From JAIQFF01 sp963725615 (GTDB lineage Bacteria > Acidobacteriota > Terriglobia > Terriglobales > Acidobacteriaceae), in the NCBI GenBank assembly GCA_963725615.1, contig CAVRZO010000020.1, positions 45,239 through 109,238 on the forward strand: 64,000 nt of DNA. The letters run 5' to 3'. The notes under the pieces are model-generated. The model was not told the DNA's origin, made no database searches, and was given only the letters and a program-made list of their open reading frames with translations. This document shows positions 55,748 to 64,000 of this stretch, one piece after another. The translations under genes were made by a program, and so were the position numbers. Within the stretch, counting starts at the first letter, position 1. Each line of letters begins with the position of its first letter.

Positions 55748-55823
55748 GTGGTGGATGGAAGACGGGCGTCCTCGCCCGTCGAGCACGGGCCAATGCCTGA
55801 CGGGCGGGACGCCCGTCCTCCAC
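55748..55823. repeat. Inverted repeat, family E copy 2
   Basis: Arms ggtggatggaagacgggcgt / acgcccgtcctccac with the core gggcgtcctcgcccg. It fills the gap between the divergent kdsB and kinase genes. Confidence 0.83.
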
Positions 55824-56003
55824 AACCATGTTCACTTCTCAGTGACGACCGGCTGACACTGGTGAAACTACGTTATATACTGGTCAACTCGCGGACCTCT
55901 GCCCCCACTGGTACCGCGTCTAGGGTTCGTGTGTACAAGCCCGGGGTTGCCCTTTGGAGCTTCCATTCCCGGTCGCGGCCCCAGGCTATTGCCCGAGATC
56001 ACC

Positions 56004-59000
56004 ATGGAAGAGTCCTCCCGAGGCCGTCCGGATGGAAAGCCTTCAGACGCTGGCGAAGGTGGTGCGGCACTGCGCACGCCGTCCAAGGGTGACAGCTCTT
56101 CTCCCGGGACAGCTCCGCCCTCGGATTCGCCGACGCTGATCGATATTCCCGGCTCCGGCACACCCGTTCCTTCCTCTGATTCTCCGACGATGGTGGATAT
56201 TCCGGACGTCAATTCCCCGGACTCGCCCACCATGGTGGACATTCCCGGCCCCGATTCTCCCACCATGGTCGAGGGCGCCAGTCCTCTCCCGGGAAAGCCT
56301 GCGCCGTGGAAGCCTCGAGCCCAAGCCAGTCCGGCAATGCTCGAACCGGGTCAGCTGCTGGGGCAGCGTTACGAAATCCTGCAAATCCTCGGCGAAGGTG
56401 GGATGGGCGCGGTCTACAAGGCCCGGGACGTCGAACTGAATCGCATGGTGGCGCTGAAAGTTATCCGACCCGATCTGGCCACCAACCAGTCCATCATTGA
56501 CCGCTTCAAGCAGGAACTGCTTCTGGCCACCCAGGTCACCCACAAGAACGTCATCCGGATCTACGACCTGAGCGAAGCCGACGGCATGAAGTTCATCACC
56601 ATGGAGTTCGTCGAGGGTGAGGACTTGCGCGGCCTGATGCAGAAGAAGGGAAGAACTTGCTCCCGAGGAAGCGGTCGAAATCATGCAGCAAACCTGCCGC
56701 GCGCTGGAAGCCGCGCACAGCGCAGGCATCATCCATCGCGACCTGAAGCCGCAGAACATCATGCGCGACAAGAGCGGCCGGGTCCTGGTGATGGATTTCG
56801 GCCTGGCCCGCACCCTCGAAGGCGACGGCATGACCCAGACCGGCGCCCTGGTCGGCACCATGGACTACATGTCGCCGGAGCAGGCCCTGGGCAAGGATCT
56901 CGACCAGCGTTCCGACGTGTTCGCGCTGGGGCTGATCTTTTATGAATTGCTGACCGGCAAGATGCCGTACAAGGCCGACAGCGTCGTGGCCAGCCTGCTC
57001 AAGCGCACCCAGGAAAGGGCCGCCCCGGTATCGAGCCACGATGCCTCCATACCGCGGCCGCTCAGCAATATCGTCAGCAAGTGCATGGAGCCCGACCTGA
57101 ACCTGCGTTACCAGAGTTCGGCACAAATTCTCGCCGATCTGGACGCCTGGCAGGGCGGCCGCGCGGCCGCAACGTTGCATTTCCCCAGCGGTGTCAGGCC
57201 TTGGGGACGAAGCTATCCCTGGCACTGGTTCGGGGCGCAGCGGCCGCGCTGGTCCTCGCGATCGTCGGTTTCCTGTTTCGGGAGCTGTTATTCGCCCGAG
57301 CACGAAGGCCCCATCCGGGCCGGTGGTTTCTCTGGCGATTCTGCCGTTTCGCAACGCCTCCGGCGATCCCAGCCTGGATTGGCTCGGGCCGAGCGTGGCT
57401 GAGATGCTGAGCACGGATGTCGGGCAGTCGGCGCAACTGCGCACGGTCAGCCCCAACGTGCTGCACCAGATTTTGACCGACCTGCGGGTTGCACCGGCCA
57501 CCGTGCTCGATCCGACAGCCATTCGCCGGGTGGCTGATTTCAGCAACGCGGACCGCGTGGTGTGGGGACAGTACGCCAGATTCGGCGACCAGATCCGCAT
57601 TGATGCCACGCTGCAGGACATCAAGAACGATCGCACGATTCCGCTGAAGATCGATGTCCCGAATGAAAAAGAGATTCCCGGCGCCATCGATCGGCTGGCC
57701 GAGTCCATCCGTCAGAAACTTGCGTTGCCCGAGGATGTGCTCAAGGAATTGAAGGCCAGTTCCTTCCAGCCGGTTTCACAATCGGTGGACGCGTTGCGCG
57801 CCTACAACCTGGGAATCGGGTTGCAGAGAGACGGGAAGAATCTCGAAGCGCAGAAGCAGTTCGAAATGGCGACCGCTGCAGATCCCTCGTTCGCCCTGGC
57901 TTTTTCCCGGCTGGCGCAGACCTACGGCAGTCTGGGTTACGACGACAAAGCGGAGCAGTCAGCCCAAAAAGCGGTGACCCTGAGCCAGGACCTGCCGGAG
58001 GCGGAAAAGTATTTGATCTCCGCGGTGCGTTCGCAGGTGACCAAGAACTATCCCGAGGCGATCAAGGCGTATGAAAACCTGGCCAAGGCTTCGCCCGGCA
58101 ACTCCGAGGTGCAGGCGACGCTGGCGAGGCTCTATGAAGACGACGGAGATTTTGCCAAGGCCAGCGAATATAACCAGAAGATTCTGGCCGCCAATCCCAA
58201 CGACATCACCGCAAACTTGGAGATGGGGCGTCTTGCCATCTATAGCGGCAAGGCCCAAGCCAGCCTCGATCCGCTGAACCGCGCCCTGACCCTCTCCGTT
58301 CAGCTGGATAATCTAGAGCAGAAGGCCGCCACCCTGCACTACATGGGAGGGGCATATCGGATGCTGAGCAAGCCCGAAGATGCGCTGCGCAACTACCAAG
58401 AAGCTCTGGCTATCCGGCGCCAGCTCGGGCAGAAGCGCGGCGTCGCATCCAGCCTCAATGAGATCGCCAGAACCCAGGTCCTGCTGGGCAAGACCAAAGA
58501 AGCCCTGGCCAACTTCCAGGAGGCTCTGCAAATCCGGCGCAGCATCGGGGACAAGACGGGCCTCGGCGATACTCTGATTGATCTGGGGAACCTGCTGAAT
58601 GACAGCGGGGACCATGACCAGGGATTGAAAATGTACAAAGAGGCGCTGCAGATCGAGCGAGATGTGAGCGACGAAGGCATGCAGGCCATCTGCCTGAACA
58701 ACATCGGCGCGGCCTACTTTGCAAAAGGGCAATACGAAGACGCCCGCACCTACTATGAGCAGGCGCTGCAACTTCGCGAAAAATCGAAGGTCCCGGGCGA
58801 CATCGTGGAAAGCGTCCACAACCTCGCTGAGAATTCGGCCCGGATGGGGCAGTACGACCAGGCCATCGCGCAGTACATGCGTGCCCTGGAGTTGCACCGC
58901 AGCATGAATGATACGCGCGGGGCCGCCGAGGATTCCTATACGCTGGGCATGGTGTTTGATTACCAGGGAAGGTTCGGTGCCGCGATCAACGCCAAGCAGG

Positions 59001-59726
59001 ACGCCCTCAAAACGTTTCAGGATCTGAAAGACAGAACGTTCTGGATGGCCGATATCCAGGGCGGCTATGCCCAGTCGCTCGTCCTCGCCGGCCGTAGCGA
59101 TGAGGCGACGCCTTACCTGAATGATTCTCTCAGCCTGGCGCGCGAATTAAAAAATGACGGCCTGGTGTCGCAGACTCTCGTATCTCAGGGCGACGTGGCT
59201 TATTACCGGGGCGATACGAAAGCCGCGCGCGTTATCTATGAGCAGGCCCTGCAAGCCGCCGCTCGCAGCAAAGAGCCGGCACGGATCCTGGCGGCGAAGG
59301 CCGCCCTGGCACAAATTGCCGCGCGGGAAGGGTCTCCGCAGCAAGCTATAAGCAGCTTGCGCCAGCTTGTGCAGGAGGCAGATGAGCAGGGCCTGCTGAA
59401 CATCTCCCTGCAGTGCTCGATTGATATGGCCGAGGCCATGATCCGCAGCCAGGGACAACACGCGCGCGCAGCAGGAATTGGGGCGAGCCCTGCTGCGGGC
59501 CGATAAGGTCGGCCTGAAGCCGCTGAGCGCCAAAGCACATTTCCTGCTGGCGAACTCTCTTCACGAGTCGGGCAATCAGGCCGAAGCCCAGCAGGAGTAC
59601 CGCAACACCCTTCAGTTGCTGGACAGCATGCGCAAGGAACCCGGCGCGGATAAGATACTGCAGCGCTCTGATTTCAAGGCTATGTACGACGAAGCGACCC
59701 GGGGTGCGCAAGCCGCTAAGAACTGA
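56004..59726 (+). CDS. Ser/Thr protein kinase with TPR sensor region, frameshifted
   Basis: One gene of about 1240 residues in pieces. N-terminus: four DSPTMVDIP-like repeats, then a Hanks-type kinase (GEGGMGAVYKARD, VALKVIRP, then HRDLKPQN, MDFGLAR and SPEQALG). Next a membrane helix (GAAAALVLAIVGFLF), a domain starting SLAILPFRNASGDPSLDWLG, and about twelve TPR units. Frame changes occur near 56650, 57200, 57295 and 59470; the C-terminal QQELGRALLRADK...ATRGAQAAKN ends at 59726. I choose ATG 56004; the frame is open from GTG 55929. Likely a membrane sensor kinase; partners unknown. Confidence 0.88.
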
Positions 59727-59770
59727 AGCCACAAGCAGACAATTGCCGGCCTTGCAGGGGCTGAGCCGAA

Positions 59771-59806
59771 AAAGAAAGGGTGCAGGCCGCAGCCTGCACC
59801 CTTTTC
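59771..59806. terminator. Bidirectional rho-independent terminator
   Basis: A perfect GC stem gggtgcagg / cctgcaccc (59778-59786 and 59793-59801) with a 6-base loop, flanked by A-rich sequence on the left and tttt on the right. It lies between the convergent kinase and secreted-protein genes and can serve both. Confidence 0.88.
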
Positions 59807-59822
59807 CAGTCAACGCTACAGA

Positions 59823-61226
59823 TCAGTGGTACTTGAACGTCGCTGGGGCATCAAATGCGCCGGTGTCAAATTGCAGCACCACGCTGACTTTACAGCCCGA
59901 TGGACCTTTCTTTTTGGAAGTGTCCCATACGAAAGTGTATTCGCCAGCTCCGATGATCTTACTCAAATTGAGGAAAACCCCGGGAAGCGGGTCCTCTCCA
60001 GTGAAGGCCGCACAACCGCTGATCGCAGTTGACGACAGGTGCACCCAAGGCTTACCCAAGCCAGCACAATCTCCGGTAGGGTTAACGACTTTGCACAGTT
60101 TGAGATTCGGGACCCCATTGTTAGAGCTGTCGTGGGTGTCCCAGCTGAGAGGTACCGGGAGCGGCGGGAAGATGGTGTTCACCTTGGGGTTATTGACCAC
60201 GGGGAACTCAAATCCGAAGAAAGTCGAGACGGTAGCCCCAGTGGCCACGTTCGGAACAGTGGGGTCGAAAGCGGCCACGAAACAGGAGTGCCCACCTTTG
60301 CCGCTGCCTGTTATGGGATCGACCGGGGACCCGGTATAGGAGGTGGTGATGTTGAGATTGAAGCCACTCGTGGGACATGCAACGTCGGCCTGCCCCAAGA
60401 ACGCCGCACCGCCGATCCCGTCCGGGTGACTATTCGGATCAATGTTGAAGTCGAGCGTGGCCGAATAAAGGAAGGTGCCACAATCAGCGCCCAAGCAGTC
60501 ACGCTCGATCTCGACACAAACAGGGTTCTCCACACTGAAATCTTTGTAGGGAACGCAGCTCAGGGTCGAGAAGTTGGTCGGATGGAAATCGTTGCTGGCC
60601 ACTGGTATGGGGGTGATCGTCATGGTGTCGCCGGGAGCACTGTTCACGGGCGTGATTCGGTAGTCGTCAACGTTGCCGGTGCCAAATGAGAATATTGTTG
60701 TTTGGCCCGCCGTCAGAGGCTTATTCTCTCCGATCGCCACGACGGTAATAGGCGTATTCTCCAAAGCAAACCAGGTGCTGGAGCCAGCCGCTAGCGGCGT
60801 GGTGAACAAGACCTTCCCGGTCGACTGATCCGAACTGATCCCGACAAAAGTGTTCGTCGGGCCTTGATAATCGCCGGGGTCAGGGCCGCCCGAGGGCCCG
60901 TCGCCGTCGAAAGCGAACGCCCCGGATCCGTTCAGAACGATCGCACCCACCGTCGCAGTCGAATTGTTTACGACTCCGACCAGTATGTCCTCCGAATGAT
61001 CGTAGGGGTTGCCATTGGCAGTCCCATCCCCCGAGAGTTGCGCCGTGAGGTGGCCCGACGATCCACCTATGGTGATCGTTACGCCACAACCGGTCGCGAA
61101 CTCAAAAGATGGGCACTGCGCCCAGACCGGCGCGGCCATCAGCATGAGCAGAGTCGCACAGAAGATTGCAAAGGCCAGTTTTTTCATCGCGGCCAGCGCA
61201 GTAGCTGGCATCAGAAGTTTTTTCAT
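59823..61226 (-). CDS. Secreted protein of unknown function
   Basis: From ATG 61226 a 467-residue exported protein. The first 38 residues form a long signal peptide (ending AAPVWAQ); a second start at ATG 61187 would give a more standard one. The mature part is rich in Gly, Thr, Ser and Asn, has several Cys, and contains VGVVNNSTATVGAIVLNGSG and a DGDGPSGGPDPGDYQGP loop, reminiscent of domains in exported PEP-CTERM-type proteins, though no sorting signal is at the C-terminus. The frame is open to 61784, but that extension lacks support. Confidence 0.75.
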   Translation of the reverse strand: MKKLLMPATALAAMKKLAFAIFCATLLMLMAAPVWAQCPSFEFATGCGVTITIGGSSGHLTAQLSGDGTANGNPYDHSEDILVGVVNNSTATVGAIVLNGSGAFAFDGDGPSGGPDPGDYQGPTNTFVGISSDQSTGKVLFTTPLAAGSSTWFALENTPITVVAIGENKPLTAGQTTIFSFGTGNVDDYRITPVNSAPGDTMTITPIPVASNDFHPTNFSTLSCVPYKDFSVENPVCVEIERDCLGADCGTFLYSATLDFNIDPNSHPDGIGGAAFLGQADVACPTSGFNLNITTSYTGSPVDPITGSGKGGHSCFVAAFDPTVPNVATGATVSTFFGFEFPVVNNPKVNTIFPPLPVPLSWDTHDSSNNGVPNLKLCKVVNPTGDCAGLGKPWVHLSSTAISGCAAFTGEDPLPGVFLNLSKIIGAGEYTFVWDTSKKKGPSGCKVSVVLQFDTGAFDAPATFKYH

Positions 61227-61987
61227 GGGGAGTTCTCTCTTTTCTTGTGTCAGAGTACGAAGATTTGCGGTCATGGCGCACGCCCTCCCGGGAATTTCCG
61301 CCTGGACTCGAAACACTGGACTCGAAACAAAAAACTCGAAACAAAATGGGATCAGGGAGGGGGGGCCTGAGATCGGCAAAGCCCTAGCGCGAATCGAACC
61401 GGGCTTGCACTGAAGCGCCGGGCCAAACGTCCGGTCGTCTGAAACCCTGGCAGCCGCAGCGAAAGAATTCTGCCCTCGAATCGCCCGCCTGTCAACGGAA
61501 TTAAGCTGTGAACCGGTGTATAGCTTGGCGATGAACGTGGCTTGCTCTCCCATGCAATTTCTTGCACAGTCGATTGCGCCAAATGCCGCTCTGGGCATGC
61601 CATTTCGCCCCTGCAAGCACCCGCGACAGTGACCCCTGGGCGCAGCCAGATGCAAGAAACTGCTGCGCCGTGGATCAAAGCTTTCCACAGCCGGCTCCCC
61701 GGAGTCATGTACGCCGGCGGGTGGATGGACGCTGGGGTGAGCGCAGGGCGTCAACGTGTGGCTTTTGCCCACGCCGCAGCCCATATCCAGGTCGGTCTCC
61801 TGGCGAAGGATCCGTCCTTTGCTCTTCGTCGCGGGCAGACTTTCGCCCCCGGTGCTTTCCCGCTCTGGGCAGCGGCTCCGTGAAGCCCGGTGCCATAGAA
61901 TGGCTTAAAGACTTGGCTTTGCTCAACCTCGAGAAATAATCATTCTATTGAAATTAAAAGGCTTCTTGGCTTTGTTTCGTAATACTG
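61227..61987. other. Long gap with a 14-base stutter repeat
   Basis: About 760 bases with no supported gene. The word gactcgaaac occurs three times with spacing 14 (61305-61342). Possible leader or promoter for the secreted-protein gene. I looked for a cyclic-di-GMP or cobalamin riboswitch pattern and found none. Confidence 0.45.
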
Positions 61988-62763
61988 CTATGTGTTGGCG
62001 GGAGGCGGCTCCCCCTTCCTGCGCGCCTGCACCCTCTCCAACTCGGCGATCGCATGGTTGAGTTGCCGATTGATCATGGCTTCATATCGCAACAACTTGT
62101 CGAGTTCTTCCTTCTCCGGCAAGAAGAGATGATCCGTCATGGCGTCGATTTCCGGGTCGCTCGATGGGACAGATTCCGGGTCTGCTAGTTCGTCTGCTCT
62201 TGATTGCCGAAGGTCGTAGCTGTGCCTGGCAAGAGCGAGCGAAATCTGCCCGCTTTCAAAGCGTATCAGGCGACGAAGCCGCCAAGACCACACTACGATC
62301 TTTTCCGCCCAGAGTTCTTCGAGCCAGCCGACCGGGGAATAGTGTTCCTGAACGCCGGCACAGAAGTCAGTCGTATTCCTGCTTAGCTCTCATTTCCGTC
62401 TCGTCCCTGAATCAGCAACCATTTGGAAAAGAACCCGTGGCGCGTGGCATTCCTCGAAACTCGTGTCTTCCCGCTTCGCGTTCTTGGCCCGGTGGATTTC
62501 AGGGCATTGCGCCGGTTGGCTTCGATCTTTCGTGCCGATGAGGTAGTCTTCCTGTTCGTACCCGCAGCAACTTCTGGCCTCTCCGAAATACCTGAGCGTT
62601 CGGCCTGAGACTCGTGCTGCCGGCCGTGGACTTGCTTATCATCCTTCACCGTTGCCTCCAGTTCCACTCTGCGTCGAGCGCCTTTCAACCGGGCCGAGCC
62701 GATCGCGGTGTTCCTCCAGGTTGGAGATGTTTTCTCGTTTCTGACTGACGCCAGTGTGGTCAC
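61988..62763 (-). CDS. 'KSTGPRT'-motif protein, frameshifted
   Basis: The first frame contains IEANRRNALKSTGPRTRSGK and TRHGFFSKW, the N-terminal signature of a multi-copy protein family that I associate with Acidobacteriota and related phyla. The second frame carries DFCAGVQEHYSPVGWLEELW and EKEELDKLLRYEAMINRQLN, ending ERVQARRKGEPPPANT at 61988. They join near 62390. The start is uncertain because residues before the signature look unrelated; a start near 62640 is possible. The function of this family is unknown, and this copy may be decayed. Confidence 0.6.
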
Positions 62764-63370
62764 GAAACACCGTTCTTATCGCTGAGGGGGCGGGGGTCGT
62801 TTCCCGCAGATGCCGCTGCTGTTTCAGAAGCGCGGCCGTCAAGCGCCTCAGTCCCACAACGAAGACATGAGGGAACTTCTTTGATCGAATGCTCCACGAG
62901 CACACTCCCTCGCCCATTCGAAAAATACATTCCAACAAGGTCTCAAGTTCAAGGCAATGTGCAGGGTCTAGCGGCGGAACCTGCTCACGTGCAACGAACG
63001 CGAGGTCTTCAGGGAACGCATTGTGACTTCGACCAACAACACTAGCTGTGACGAAGAGGATCCTCGGCTCGTCTCGAGCAGAAGTTAAGATCGCCTCCCG
63101 AAATCGCAGTAGCGAGGTTATTTGAGACGCGGCCGTTTCGAGCAAGACACCAACGTCGCTGTATCGCTTGGTAGTCTGATTCGGCCGCCCAATCCGCTTT
63201 AGCTCGCGAAGAACAGTACGATTCACCTGACGTAAACTACCGGTCGTTCGTGTGAGTTGCTGTTTTTGCCGCTCTGTAACGTAGACCCGCTCGTCATGTG
63301 TGGCTACCATTGGTGTGTCTGTGGCGAACATTCCTGCAGCCGCAGGGAACCGACGATTGGAACAGAGCAT
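62639..63370 (-). CDS. Hypothetical protein, weak evidence
   Basis: An open frame of 243 residues starting MLCSNRRFPAAAGMFATDTP. Segments such as VNRTVLRELKRIGRPN and LETLLECIFRM look like plausible helices, but it overlaps the start of the 'KSTGPRT' gene, has no clear ribosome-binding site, and matches no family I know. It may be a relic. Confidence 0.25.
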   Translation of the reverse strand: MLCSNRRFPAAAGMFATDTPMVATHDERVYVTERQKQQLTRTTGSLRQVNRTVLRELKRIGRPNQTTKRYSDVGVLLETAASQITSLLRFREAILTSARDEPRILFVTASVVGRSHNAFPEDLAFVAREQVPPLDPAHCLELETLLECIFRMGEGVCSWSIRSKKFPHVFVVGLRRLTAALLKQQRHLRETTPAPSAIRTVFRDHTGVSQKRENISNLEEHRDRLGPVERRSTQSGTGGNGEG

Positions 63371-63774
63371 GTCGTACAGGCTCTACCCAAGGGCTTGGGA
63401 ACGCTCCTCCGGAGACACGGAAGGGTTCTCTGCGAACTGCCAAAAAACTCAAGGTCCGCTGCGCCGGGGCCCTTTCCAGTTTTACCGAAAGCTGACCGCG
63501 GACGGTGTGTCTTGATAGTTGGATGCGAGAAGACGGGGAAAAGCGAGTCAGGGAAAAACACGCAAAGGTACGTTACTAAAAGCTATGGTAAGCCGAGCCC
63601 GAGTGCACGACCAAGAAACAAAACCTATCCTCACCACCCTCAAGCACTTACATTCATAGAACGCGCTTGCGGTCATTACACTCCCGAGTGGTCGCTAGCC
63701 TTGATCGGAAACGCCTCGGGGCAGAGTGTTGGGGTGGAGCAGATTCTCGATCCGAGGCGTTTTCGATAAGGAGA
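63371..63774. other. Gap without a supported gene
   Basis: About 400 bases. Plus-strand frames here run through the previous region in the wrong composition for protein. No repeat or RNA element is recognised. Confidence 0.3.
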
Positions 63775-63921
63775 CTAGAAGGAAGCCGCTGGCGTTTGCG
63801 GCGGACGCGGTGAGCTATGGGATTTGAATCGACTTTGGGTTGGAAGCTGTTGTATTGAGAGGAGTTGCGTGAGGAGCCCGTTATTGATGCTCATCGATAT
63901 ACTGCTGACATCACTATCCAT
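63775..63921 (-). CDS. Short hypothetical protein (48 aa)
   Basis: ATG 63921 follows gatggagtgaac, a fair ribosome-binding site. The product begins MDSDVSSISMSINNGLLTQL and ends in a Ser/Pro-rich tail, PRPPQTPAASF. The start has a faint likeness to short MDVSSI-type proteins, but that is weak. Function unknown. Confidence 0.35.
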   Translation of the reverse strand: MDSDVSSISMSINNGLLTQLLSIQQLPTQSRFKSHSSPRPPQTPAASF

Positions 63922-64000
63922 GTTCACTCCATCGTAACGCGCCACGGCCAGTCCTTCAAGACTCCACCGGCGTATCAGACTTGTACACGCGAAGCGTCCG

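Noticed and set aside
5273..55823. CRISPR array or insertion sequences as the source of the repeats
   Set aside because: The copies are not evenly spaced, no Cas or transposase gene is present, and each is a palindrome rather than a direct repeat with spacers.
59704..60339. A 211-residue plus-strand frame running from the kinase end through the terminator
   Set aside because: It crosses a strong terminator and lies opposite the secreted protein.
61680..61930. A riboswitch in the long gap before the secreted-protein gene
   Set aside because: Several hairpins are possible, but no cyclic-di-GMP, cobalamin or other conserved core was found.

Overview
The window looks like a GC-rich bacterial chromosome, most likely from Acidobacteriota. 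The clues are an alternative complex III plus caa3 oxidase operon, a Ser/Thr kinase fused to a TPR array, a 'KSTGPRT'-type repeat-family protein, and gaps packed with long GC-rich inverted repeats. The phylum is an inference; no rRNA or other phylogenetic marker was compared.

Layout. 1-2949: HPr-kinase-like protein, S26-type peptidase, start of a PqqD-like gene, and a divergent nucleotidyltransferase, a set seen around some peptide-modification loci. 3137-9204 (minus): proC, a HemL-like aminotransferase, three SDR dehydrogenases and an RMD1/DUF155 membrane protein. 9602-12613: a large FAD/Fe-S oxidoreductase. 12819-26743 (minus): a zinc-ribbon protein, then the respiratory operon read as actA-B-C-D-E-F, a small anchored protein, SCO, coxB-A-C and subunit IV; electrons would pass from quinol through ACIII to the caa3 oxidase. 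26966-36684: aldehyde dehydrogenase, amidase, S10 peptidase, PgeF-like protein, serine hydrolase, two-domain ThyX, and a hypothetical protein. 36857-45201: proline-rich and secreted proteins of unknown role, DUF2071 and DCC pair, AhpD-like protein, DUF6632-like protein, purM, a methyltransferase and several very small genes. 45452-55707: recA, coaD, aminotransferase, a GDP-mannose cassette (manA, manC, phosphomannomutase), an M48 protease, rsgA and kdsB, the last four sugar genes pointing to envelope polysaccharide synthesis. 56004-61226: kinase-TPR protein and a convergent secreted protein separated by a bidirectional terminator. 61227-64000: sparse, with a broken repeat-family gene.

Two features run through the whole window. 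First, about sixteen conserved genes or gene segments are split by single-base frameshifts, at a rate of roughly one per 4 kb, which points to indel errors in the assembly rather than to gene decay. Second, nearly every larger gap holds a long inverted repeat or a short-word 'stutter' repeat, in at least eight sequence families; several intrude into genes, inside thyX and the FAD oxidase and at the 5' ends of actE and perhaps SCO. No tRNA, rRNA, CRISPR array or transposase was seen.
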